Positions 1 to 5,712 of a stretch of DNA of 10,831 nt are shown here, piece after piece. The notes under the pieces were generated by a model. That model was not told the DNA's origin. It was given only the letters and a program-made list of their open reading frames with translations, and searched no databases. Source of the DNA: Clostridia bacterium (GTDB lineage Bacteria; Bacillota_A; Clostridia; Christensenellales; Aristaeellaceae); NCBI GenBank assembly GCA_017399225.1, contig JAFQEB010000013.1, positions 1-10,831 of the forward strand. The letters are read 5' to 3'. The number at the start of each line of letters is the position of its first letter. The stretch's first letter is position 1. A program made the translations under genes and the position numbers.

Positions 1-509
1 GCGTGCAGGTTGAGCTGCGTTACTCCTGGCAGTACGGCGCTTCCTTCTCCGCTTCCTCCGAGCTGCAGACCATGATCGCCGGCTGGTACCAGTCCGGCAC
101 CGAGATCGTCTTCGCCTGCGGCGGCTCCATGTTCCAGTCCATCGTGGCTGCTGCTGCCGCTGCTGACAAGTACGTTGTCGGCGTTGACGTTGACCAGTCC
201 TACGAGTCCGAGACCGTCGTGACCTCCGCTCTGAAGGGCATCTCCGAGGCCGCTCAGCTGTCCATCGCCGCCAACTACGACGGCACCTGGGCTGAGAACT
301 ACGGCGGCAAGCTGACCGTGCTGGGCGCGAACCAGAATGCTGTTGGCCTGCCCACCGAGACCTGGTCCATGGAAGTGTTCACCGTCGATGAGTACAACGC
401 TCTGATGGCCTCCATGAAGGACGGCTCTCTGGTTGTGGACCCCAAAGACTACAAGGGCGACACCATCACCACCGTTGAGTTCTCCAACCTGACCATCATC
501 TACGAGTAA
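1..509 (+). CDS. BMP/PnrA-family nucleoside-binding lipoprotein of an ABC importer, 3' end only
   Basis: This is the C-terminal part (about 168 residues) of a periplasmic-binding-type protein; the gene runs off the left edge. The first complete codon is at base 3. The GTG there is an internal Val codon and not a start. The segments TEIVFACGG, VVGVDVDQS and VVTSALKGISEAA match the BMP (Bmp/PnrA/Med) family, in which a glycine-rich strand is followed by a 'VIGVD.DQ' strand and then a '..TS..K....A' helix. Members are lipid-anchored outside the membrane and deliver purine or other nucleosides to a NupOPQ-type importer; the signal peptide and lipobox would lie upstream of the window. The ATPase and permease genes immediately downstream support this role. 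The codon choice is strongly biased (GGC, TCC, GAC, GTC, CTG), which suits a highly expressed binding protein. The exact ligand cannot be read from this fragment. Confidence 0.88.
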   Translation, partial: VQVELRYSWQYGASFSASSELQTMIAGWYQSGTEIVFACGGSMFQSIVAAAAAADKYVVGVDVDQSYESETVVTSALKGISEAAQLSIAANYDGTWAENYGGKLTVLGANQNAVGLPTETWSMEVFTVDEYNALMASMKDGSLVVDPKDYKGDTITTVEFSNLTIIYE

Positions 510-522
510 TCCACGCTTCCTG

Positions 523-554
523 CAGGGGAGAGCTTCGGCTCTCTCCTGTTTTTT
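523..554 (+). terminator. Intrinsic terminator after the binding-protein gene
   Basis: An 11-bp stem (523-533 with 538-548, one G-T wobble) closes on a TTCG tetraloop and is followed directly by six T residues (549-554). It starts 13 bases after the stop codon. It should end most transcripts of the binding-protein gene before the ATPase gene. Confidence 0.93.
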
Positions 555-610
555 GATGCTGAAAATGTCGCCGTGGCGGCTGCTTTTTTTCGCCAAATGC
601 CCTGCATCGC

Positions 611-639
611 TTGCAATTTCATTGCGCAGCATATATAAT
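611..639 (+). promoter_or_regulatory. Sigma-A type promoter of the ABC transporter genes
   Basis: TTGCAA (611-616) and a perfect TATAAT (634-639) are separated by exactly 17 bases. This fits a housekeeping promoter, with transcription expected to start near 646 and a leader of about 73 bases before the ATPase start codon. It lies just after the preceding terminator, so the transporter genes can be expressed independently of the binding protein. Confidence 0.8.
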
Positions 640-663
640 GAATGAAGAAAATAGCGGAATATG

Positions 664-685
664 GAGCGGCGACACCACACCGCTC
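664..685 (+). other. Small hairpin in the transporter leader RNA
   Basis: GAGCGG (664-669) and CCGCTC (680-685) form a 6-bp stem with a 10-base loop in the untranslated leader, about 20 bases upstream of the ribosome binding region. There is no T tract. It could influence translation or message stability, but it may also be chance. Confidence 0.3.
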
Positions 686-718
686 TGTTGTGATGCTGTG
701 AGAAAGGAAGGTGGCAGC

Positions 719-2296
719 ATGAGCGAGATGAACAAGGCAGCCGTCGTGAACGGGGCTGAGAGCGAATACGTCATCGAAATGCTCCACATCACCAAGGAAT
801 TCCCCGGCATCAAGGCCAATGACGATATCACCCTGCAGCTTCGCAAGGGCGAGATCCATGCGCTGCTGGGCGAGAACGGCGCAGGCAAATCCACGCTGAT
901 GAGCGTGCTGTTCGGCCTGTATCAGCCGGATCAGGGCGTCATCAAGAAGGATGGCAGGGAAGTCAAGATCAAGAACCCCAATGATGCAACGGCGCTGAAC
1001 ATCGGCATGGTGCATCAGCACTTCAAGCTGATCGATGTGTTTACGGTCATGGATAATATCGTCTTGGGCGCGGAGGACACCAAGCTGGGCTTCCTGTCCA
1101 AGAAGAAGGCCCGCAAGAAGGTGCAGGAGCTCTCCGAGCGCTACGGCCTGAAGGTGGATCTGGACGCCAAGATCGAGGACATCACGGTCGGTATGCAGCA
1201 GCGCGTTGAGATCCTCAAGATGCTCTACCGCGACAACGAGGTGCTCATCTTTGACGAGCCCACCGCCGTGCTGACGCCCCAGGAGATCGACGAGCTGATG
1301 AAGATCATGAAGGGCCTGGCAGCCGAGGGCAAGTCCATCCTCTTCATCACCCATAAGCTCAATGAGATCATGGCTGTGGCGGATCGCTGCTCCGTGCTGC
1401 GCAAGGGCAAGTACATCGGCACTGTCAGCATTGCCGACACCAACCAGGCAGAGCTGTCTCGCATGATGGTGGGCCGCGACGTGCAGCTGGTGGTGGACAA
1501 GCAGCCCGCTCAGCCCGGCGAGCCGATCCTGCAGGTGGAAAATTTGCGCGTTCGCTCCAAGTTGTATCATCGTGACGCCGTCAAGGGCGTGAGCTTCAAT
1601 GTTCGCCAGGGCGAGATCGTGTGCATCGCAGGCATCGACGGCAACGGCCAGACGGAGCTGGTGTACGGCGTAACGGGTCTGGAGAAGGCGGCGAAGGGCA
1701 AGATCACGCTCAACGGTACGGAGATCACCTCTGCGCCCATCCGCAAGCGCTCCAAGGCCGGCATGAGCCATATCCCGGAGGATCGCCATAAGCATGGCCT
1801 GATCCTGGATAACACCCTGGAGCAGAACATGGTGCTGCAGCGCTATTACGAGCCCCGCTTCCAGAACTGCGGCTTCATCCGCTTTGACGCGGTCCGCGCG
1901 TATGCGGAGCAGCTGATCGAGCAGTATGACGTCCGCTCCGGTCAGGGTGCGATCACCACGACCCGCTCCATGTCCGGCGGCAACCAGCAGAAGGCCATCA
2001 TCGCCCGTGAGATCGACCGCGACCTGCCGCTGATCGTCGCCGTTCAGCCGACCCGCGGCCTGGATGTGGGCGCGATCGAGTACATTCACCGGCAGATCGT
2101 CGCCCAGCGTGATGCGGGCAAGGCGGTGCTGCTGGTATCCCTGGAGCTGGATGAAGTGATGAACCTGTCCGACCGCATCCTGGTGATGTACGAGGGTGAG
2201 ATCGTGGCAGAGCTGGATCCCAAGCAGACGACCGTGGAAGAGCTGGGCCTGTACATGGCCGGTGCAAAACGACAGGGGAAGGAGACACAGGCATGA
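719..2296 (+). CDS. Two-domain ABC ATPase of a nucleoside importer (NupO-like)
   Basis: The 525-residue product energises nucleoside import from the cytoplasmic side of the membrane. Domain 1 has a complete Walker A (GENGAGKST, 51-59), Q-loop Gln100, a signature-like VGMQQRV (158-164), Walker B LIFDEP (176-181) and H-loop His212. Domain 2 has a degenerate Walker A (GIDGNGQTEL, 305-314), signature SMSGGNQQK (417-425) and a Walker B in which the usual acidic pair is replaced (VAVQPTRGLD, 440-449). One competent and one degenerate site is normal for the NupO/YufO and sugar-type ABC ATPases. The start at 719 is chosen because a purine-rich ribosome binding region (703-714) precedes it. An in-frame ATG at 611 lies on the promoter -35 element, and the one at 638 overlaps the -10, so neither would be in the message. 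The stop overlaps the next start as ATGA. Substrate class is inferred from similarity and neighbours. Confidence 0.92.
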   Translation: MSEMNKAAVVNGAESEYVIEMLHITKEFPGIKANDDITLQLRKGEIHALLGENGAGKSTLMSVLFGLYQPDQGVIKKDGREVKIKNPNDATALNIGMVHQHFKLIDVFTVMDNIVLGAEDTKLGFLSKKKARKKVQELSERYGLKVDLDAKIEDITVGMQQRVEILKMLYRDNEVLIFDEPTAVLTPQEIDELMKIMKGLAAEGKSILFITHKLNEIMAVADRCSVLRKGKYIGTVSIADTNQAELSRMMVGRDVQLVVDKQPAQPGEPILQVENLRVRSKLYHRDAVKGVSFNVRQGEIVCIAGIDGNGQTELVYGVTGLEKAAKGKITLNGTEITSAPIRKRSKAGMSHIPEDRHKHGLILDNTLEQNMVLQRYYEPRFQNCGFIRFDAVRAYAEQLIEQYDVRSGQGAITTTRSMSGGNQQKAIIAREIDRDLPLIVAVQPTRGLDVGAIEYIHRQIVAQRDAGKAVLLVSLELDEVMNLSDRILVMYEGEIVAELDPKQTTVEELGLYMAGAKRQGKETQA

Positions 2297-3546
2297 AGAA
2301 TTTCTTTGCCAAGAACGGCACAAAAGCCGTCATCGCCTCGCTGATCTCCATTCTGATCGGCATGGCGGTAGGCTCGGTCATCATTCTGATCTCCGGCCTG
2401 ACCAATGAATCCATGGGCGCAAAGACCGCCTGGGAGGGCATCCAGCTGGTGGTCGGCGGTCTGTTCAACACGGGCCGCGATGCGGTGAGCAACAACCTGA
2501 CCTTCGGCTTCAATCCCCAGCTGATGGGCAACATGTTCTTCCGCGCAATGCCGCTGATCATGACCGGCCTGAGCGTGGCGCTGGCCAGCAAGACCGGCCT
2601 GTTCAACATCGGCGCGCCCGGTCAGTACCTGATGGGCACCGCAGCGACGCTGCTGATCGCCCTGAGCCTGCCTACCGGCACAGGCGAATCCCTGCAGCGG
2701 GTGACCGGCGAATGGGCCACCCACATGGAGGCCTTCGGAATGGTGGGCCAGGCGACCTACCCGGTATGGCTTGTCTGGACGCTGGCGTTCCTGGGCGGTA
2801 TGCTGGCTGGCGCGCTGTGGGGCGCGATCCCCGGTATGCTCAAGGCGCTGCTGAACATCAACGAGGTGCTGGCGTGCATCATGACCAACTGGATCGCCGC
2901 CAATGTGGTCACCTGGGTGTTCGACGATACCCGCGTCTTCCAGAATGCGGTGGAAAACACCAAAAATGCCTACATTTATAAGACGACCTTCAATGGCGTG
3001 CAGACCCCCAAGCTGGGCCTGGATTCCATCTTCGCCAACAGTCAGGTCAGCGGCGGCATCCTCATCGCGATCCTGATGGCAGTGGTCGTGTACATCCTGC
3101 TGAACAAGACCACCTTCGGCTATGAGCTCAAGGCCTGCGGCTCCAACCGCTTCGCTGCGCGCTATGCCGGCGTGAAGGACAAGCGCTGCATCGTGACCTC
3201 CATGGCTCTGGCTGGCGCCCTGGCCGGCGCCGGCGCGGCGCTGTACTACCTGGCCGGCAACACGGAGTTCTACTGGCAGACCTCCCAGAGCCTCCCGGCG
3301 GTGGGCTTCAACGGCATTCCCGTGGCGCTGCTGGCGGCCAACAATCCCATCGGCGTTGTGTTCTCGGGCATGTTCATGTCCATGCTGGAGATCTGCGGCC
3401 AGAAGCTGAAGGACATGACGGCATTCAACGAGTATATCACTGACGTCATCATCGCCGTGATCGTGTACCTGTCGGCCTTCGCGATGATGATCCGTATGCT
3501 GCTGAGCAAGCGGGGCAAGGCGCGCGGAAAGGAGGGTCTGAAGTGA
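2293..3546 (+). CDS. ABC nucleoside importer permease, first subunit (NupP-like, BPD_transp_2 family)
   Basis: The product is a 417-residue polytopic membrane protein. Hydrophobic stretches are visible from about residue 12 (SLISILIGMAVGSVIILISG) to near the C-terminus (IIAVIVYLSAFAMMIRMLL). The family motif SKTGLFNIGAPGQYLMG resembles the 'GLFNIG..GQ' motif of branched-chain/sugar/nucleoside-type permeases. A later AARYAGVKDKR followed by the small-residue helix GALAGAGAALYYLAG is the usual cytoplasmic coupling region and following membrane helix. The 4-base ATGA overlap with the ATPase stop and a well-placed AAGGAG (2279-2284, 8-base spacing) fix the start. It probably pairs with the next permease to form the translocation channel. 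Length and motifs look intact. Confidence 0.9.
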   Translation: MKNFFAKNGTKAVIASLISILIGMAVGSVIILISGLTNESMGAKTAWEGIQLVVGGLFNTGRDAVSNNLTFGFNPQLMGNMFFRAMPLIMTGLSVALASKTGLFNIGAPGQYLMGTAATLLIALSLPTGTGESLQRVTGEWATHMEAFGMVGQATYPVWLVWTLAFLGGMLAGALWGAIPGMLKALLNINEVLACIMTNWIAANVVTWVFDDTRVFQNAVENTKNAYIYKTTFNGVQTPKLGLDSIFANSQVSGGILIAILMAVVVYILLNKTTFGYELKACGSNRFAARYAGVKDKRCIVTSMALAGALAGAGAALYYLAGNTEFYWQTSQSLPAVGFNGIPVALLAANNPIGVVFSGMFMSMLEICGQKLKDMTAFNEYITDVIIAVIVYLSAFAMMIRMLLSKRGKARGKEGLK

Positions 3547-4667
3547 CGGAGTTTCTGAATATCCTTCAAAGCGATTCGATGGCCTTCCTGATCCGGCAGA
3601 CGCTGCTGTTTGCGGTGCCGCTGATGATCGTTGCGCTGGCAGGCGTGTTCTCCGAGCGCAGCGGCGTCATCAACCTGGCCCTTGAGGGCATCATGATCTT
3701 CGGCGCCTTTGTGGGCGTGCTCTTCGTCAACATCATCCAGGACGCCGAGTGGTTCCAGTGGGCCCACGATGCGTTGATCCAGGTGCCCAATGGCAAGGCG
3801 GCGATGGACTTCGGCGCGTTGCTGAGCACCCAGGGCTTTGCACTGCTGATCATGCTGATAACAGCCGTCATCTGCGCGCTGTTTGCGATGCTGCTGGCCT
3901 TCGCGGCGATCCACCTGCGTGCGGACCAGACCATCGCCGGCACGGCCCTGAACATGCTGGCTCCCGCGCTGGTGCTCTTCCTGGTGCGTATCATCGCCAA
4001 CCAGAACACCTACGGCATTGCGGGCGAGGCGAGCAACTGGTTCATGCTCAAGGAGAGCTATTTCGGCTTCGGCATCAAGCTGACCCGTCTGACGAAAACG
4101 CCCTCCATGGGCTTCCTGGGGCAGGCCTTTGTGCATCAGGTGTACCCGATGACCTACGTCTGCATCCTGCTGTTCATCCTCATGTCCATCTTCATGTACA
4201 AGACCCGCTTCGGTCTGCGCCTGCGGGCCTGCGGTGAGAATCCGCAGGCGGCGGACAGCCTGGGCATCAATGTGTTCAAGATGCGCTATGCGGGCGTTGG
4301 CATTTCCGGCGCGCTGGCGGGCATCGGCGGCTTCCTCTATGCGACCACCACCATGAACTGCTCCTCCAACGGTGATGTGGCTGGCTTCGGCTTCCTTGCC
4401 CTGGCGGTCATGATCTTCGGTAACTGGAAGCCCCTGAATATTGCCCTGGCCTCCCTGCTCTTTGGTCTGCTGAAGTGTATCTCTGCCTCCTACAGCACCC
4501 TGGACTTCAATGCGGACAAGGTGTTTGAGCTGGCGGAGCTGGGTATCAGCAAGCATGTGTACAACCTCATGCCCTACATCATCACCCTGCTGGTGCTGGC
4601 ATTCACCTCCAAGCGTTCCCGCGCTCCCAAGGCGGAGGGCATTCCCTACGACAAGAGCGTCAGATAA
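3543..4667 (+). CDS. ABC nucleoside importer permease, second subunit (NupQ-like)
   Basis: The 374-residue integral membrane protein starts at a GTG that overlaps the previous TGA (GTGA). AAGGAGGG at 3529-3536 lies 6 bases upstream, which supports this non-ATG start. The segment SERSGVINLALEGIMIFGAF is the conserved motif of the second permease in NupPQ/YufPQ pairs. The region MRYAGVGISGALAGIGGFLYA is the coupling-loop and small-residue-helix equivalent of the region in its partner. The many Leu/Ile/Phe-rich helices fit the family. It follows the ATPase and first permease without a gap, and a strong terminator closes the unit 13 bases after the stop. I infer that the system imports nucleosides, feeding the purine pool otherwise made by the operon downstream. 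Confidence 0.9.
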   Translation: MTEFLNILQSDSMAFLIRQTLLFAVPLMIVALAGVFSERSGVINLALEGIMIFGAFVGVLFVNIIQDAEWFQWAHDALIQVPNGKAAMDFGALLSTQGFALLIMLITAVICALFAMLLAFAAIHLRADQTIAGTALNMLAPALVLFLVRIIANQNTYGIAGEASNWFMLKESYFGFGIKLTRLTKTPSMGFLGQAFVHQVYPMTYVCILLFILMSIFMYKTRFGLRLRACGENPQAADSLGINVFKMRYAGVGISGALAGIGGFLYATTTMNCSSNGDVAGFGFLALAVMIFGNWKPLNIALASLLFGLLKCISASYSTLDFNADKVFELAELGISKHVYNLMPYIITLLVLAFTSKRSRAPKAEGIPYDKSVR

Positions 4668-4680
4668 GACGCACAGATCC

Positions 4681-4713
4681 GGGCGGACGGCAGAGATGGC
4701 CGTCCGCCCTTTT
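4681..4713 (+). terminator. Intrinsic terminator ending the transporter unit
   Basis: A perfect 11-bp GC-rich stem (4681-4691 with 4699-4709) with a 7-base loop is followed by TTTT (4710-4713). It lies 13 bases after the last permease stop and separates uptake genes from the purine operon. Confidence 0.93.
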
Positions 4714-4832
4714 GCGGCACAAAATGGCGTCGAACGTGGATGTGAAAGCTTTCCGCGGACAGGAAATGGCGAGAGAAAACTGGCAAAAACGGAATGGATG
4801 TCGCATTCTGTCGCTGACCTCCCAAAATGTAC

Positions 4833-4855
4833 AAATGCAAAACGAAAATGCAAAA
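4833..4855 (+). repeat. Two direct copies of AAATGCAAAA upstream of the purE promoter
   Basis: AAATGCAAAA occurs at 4833-4842 and again at 4846-4855, a 13-base period. The second copy ends 26 bases before the -35 element. In this GC-rich context the A-rich pair could be an UP-like element or a regulator site; neither is proven. The rest of the spacer from 4714 to 4832 shows nothing I can assign. Confidence 0.45.
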
Positions 4856-4863
4856 TTCTTCAG

Positions 4864-4878
4864 AAACGTTCGGAAAAT
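4864..4878 (-). promoter_or_regulatory. Candidate PurR-type operator (PurBox-like)
   Basis: Read on the minus strand this is ATTTTCCGAACGTTT. The core CCGAAC with flanking A/T runs resembles the Bacillus PurR box that I recall as AWWWCCGAACWWT, with mismatches at two positions. It sits immediately upstream of the -35 of the purE promoter, where a repressor could act. A closely similar sequence recurs between purE and purF. Whether this organism has a PurR homologue cannot be seen here. Confidence 0.4.
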
Positions 4879-4881
4879 CCC

Positions 4882-4910
4882 TTGACAGCCGAAATCGTTT
4901 ACGGTAAAAT
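4882..4910 (+). promoter_or_regulatory. Promoter of the purine operon
   Basis: A consensus -35 TTGACA (4882-4887) and TAAAAT (4905-4910) are separated by exactly 17 bases, predicting a start near 4917 and a leader of roughly 220 bases before purE. It is the best promoter in the window and the only clear one upstream of the purine genes. Confidence 0.85.
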
Positions 4911-4945
4911 GATGCTGTAATGTTTTCTTGACGGGCCTGATCAGC

Positions 4946-4957
4946 CTGTCCGGACAG
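4946..4957 (+). other. Palindrome CTGTCCGGACAG in the purE leader
   Basis: A perfect 12-base palindrome lies just before the leader-ORF ribosome binding site. In RNA it can form a 4-bp hairpin with a CCGG loop. Its 3' half, GGACA, can alternatively pair with TGTCC at 4981-4985, which overlaps the leader ORF start. Confidence 0.45.
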
Positions 4958-4979
4958 AGGTTACAGAGGAGGATGCGCC

Positions 4980-5066
4980 ATGTCCTGCCAGATGATGCGT
5001 TTTCATTCCGGGGACAAGTGTACCATCCTTGATAAAGGAACAGCCCTATTCAAGAGCGCGGCCTGA
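4980..5066 (+). CDS. Candidate 28-residue leader peptide upstream of purE
   Basis: This short ORF starts at ATG 4980 and ends at TGA 5064-5066. It has an excellent ribosome binding site (AGAGGAGG, 4965-4972) with a 7-base spacing, as good as that of any gene in the window. The peptide begins MSCQMMRFHSGDKC and ends ALFKSAA; it has two Cys and three Met, no signal peptide and no membrane helix. I recognise no family. It lies entirely within the purE leader RNA, and its stop codon lies in the loop of a terminator hairpin, so its likely role is regulatory: a ribosome reaching the end would cover one arm of the terminator. Alternatively it could be a small functional protein, or the ribosome binding site could be fortuitous. 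No codon is repeated in the manner of amino-acid attenuators. Confidence 0.5.
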   Translation: MSCQMMRFHSGDKCTILDKGTALFKSAA

Positions 5067-5089
5067 TTGTATCCAGCCGTGCTCTTTTT
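5052..5089 (+). terminator. Terminator/attenuator between promoter and purE, overlapping the leader ORF end
   Basis: A 9-bp stem (5054-5062 with 5076-5084, one G-T wobble) can be extended by two A-T pairs to 5052/5086. It has a 13-base loop and runs into TTTTT (5085-5089). The TGA stop of the leader ORF falls inside the loop. Since it lies between the operon promoter and purE, it would stop transcription before the first structural gene unless read-through is allowed, which is the definition of an attenuator. Confidence 0.78.
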
Positions 5090-5103
5090 CGTGGGAAAAG
5101 CTG

Positions 5104-5119
5104 TCAGCATCAATGCTGA
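5104..5119 (+). other. Hairpin just upstream of the purE ribosome binding site
   Basis: TCAGCA and TGCTGA form a 6-bp stem with a TCAA loop, ending 8 bases before the AGGAGG of purE. It may affect translation or simply shape the leader; there is no T tract. Confidence 0.35.
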
Positions 5120-5137
5120 AATGGAACAGGAGGTTTC

Positions 5138-5626
5138 ATGATGAAGAAGGTTGCCATCATCATGGGCAGCGACAGCGATCTGCCCGTTCTCAAGCCTGCG
5201 TTTGAACAGCTCAAAAAGCTTGAAATTCCCTTTGAGGCGCATGTGTACAGCGCCCACCGCACCCCTGTGGAGGCTGCGGCCTTTGCCAAGAGCGCCCGTG
5301 AAAACGGCTTCGGCGTCATGATCTGCGCGGCGGGCAAGGCGGCCCACCTGGCTGGCGCCTTTGCCGCCCAAACCACCCTGCCGGTGATCGGCATCCCGGT
5401 CAAGTCCTCCACGCTGGACGGCCTGGATGCGCTGCTGTCCACCGTGCAGATGCCCGCCGGTATGCCCGTGGCGACCGTTGCCATCGACGGCAGCGCCAAC
5501 GCGGCCCTGCTGGCGGCCCAGATCCTCGCGGTGGAGGACGCCGCCCTGGCGGAGAAGCTCAACGTCATGCGCAAGGCCCAACACGACGCGGTCATCGCCA
5601 AGGATGCCGCGCTGGTGATCGAGTGA
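5138..5626 (+). CDS. purE: N5-carboxyaminoimidazole ribonucleotide mutase / AIR carboxylase PurE
   Basis: PurE moves or adds the carboxyl group that converts AIR (via N5-CAIR in class I enzymes) to CAIR in cytosolic purine synthesis. The 162-residue length is typical. GSDSD (10-14) is the N-terminal phosphate-binding loop, and SAHRTP (38-43) contains the catalytic-type His40. The segments AAHL (68-71), [20 protein letters not shown] and [11 protein letters not shown] match class I PurE well. Two conserved positions differ: the usual GGAAHLPG reads GKAAHLAG (Lys67, Ala72). AGGAGG (5128-5133) lies 4 bases before the ATG at 5138 and 7 before the next ATG at 5141, so either may be the true start. 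It is the first gene of the operon, behind the attenuator. No purK partner lies in this window. Confidence 0.95.
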   Translation: MMKKVAIIMGSDSDLPVLKPAFEQLKKLEIPFEAHVYSAHRTPVEAAAFAKSARENGFGVMICAAGKAAHLAGAFAAQTTLPVIGIPVKSSTLDGLDALLSTVQMPAGMPVATVAIDGSANAALLAAQILAVEDAALAEKLNVMRKAQHDAVIAKDAALVIE

Positions 5627-5631
5627 GAAAA

Positions 5632-5671
5632 ATCCGAACATTCCGGCGGATGAGAGGCTGCGAATGTTCGT
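5632..5671 (+). promoter_or_regulatory. Inverted repeat with PurBox-like arm between purE and purF
   Basis: CGAACATTC (5635-5643) and GAATGTTCG (5662-5670) are perfect 9-base inverted repeats with an 18-base spacer. The left arm in context, AAATCCGAACATT (5630-5642), fits the recalled PurR box AWWWCCGAACWWT at every position. The right arm fits in the opposite orientation. It may be an operator for PurR acting within the operon, or an RNA hairpin adjusting purE and purF levels. I see no convincing promoter next to it. Confidence 0.5.
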
Positions 5672-5712
5672 AGTCAGATGCGCGAGCGATCGCGGGAAAG
5701 AGTGAAACAAGC

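Noticed and set aside
570..590. Second terminator: GCCG-TGG-CGGC followed by TTTTTTT
   Set aside because: The stem is only 4 bp with a 3-base loop, and it lies right behind a far stronger terminator. It may be a backup but I cannot support it.
611..718. Longer N-terminus for the ABC ATPase from in-frame ATG codons at 611 or 638
   Set aside because: The 611 codon does not lie in the message if the promoter at 611-639 is right, the 638 codon overlaps the -10 element, and the extra 36 residues have no resemblance to the family. ATG 719 has a ribosome binding region.
500..2323. Long open frame of about 600 codons on the minus strand
   Set aside because: It lies wholly opposite the ABC ATPase gene, has a low-complexity His/Leu/Ala-rich translation and matches no family. 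It is a shadow of the biased codon use on the plus strand. The same holds for long minus-strand frames at 3270-4853, 5674-7425, 7373-8200, 9073-9852 and 9983-10810.
4917..5089. Known riboswitch (purine, ZTP/pfl or PRPP/ykkC class) in the purE leader
   Set aside because: A CCGGGGA string at 5008-5014 recalls part of the ZTP motif, but the matching upstream and downstream core segments are missing. The conserved loops of the purine and ykkC classes are also absent. A covariance search would settle it.
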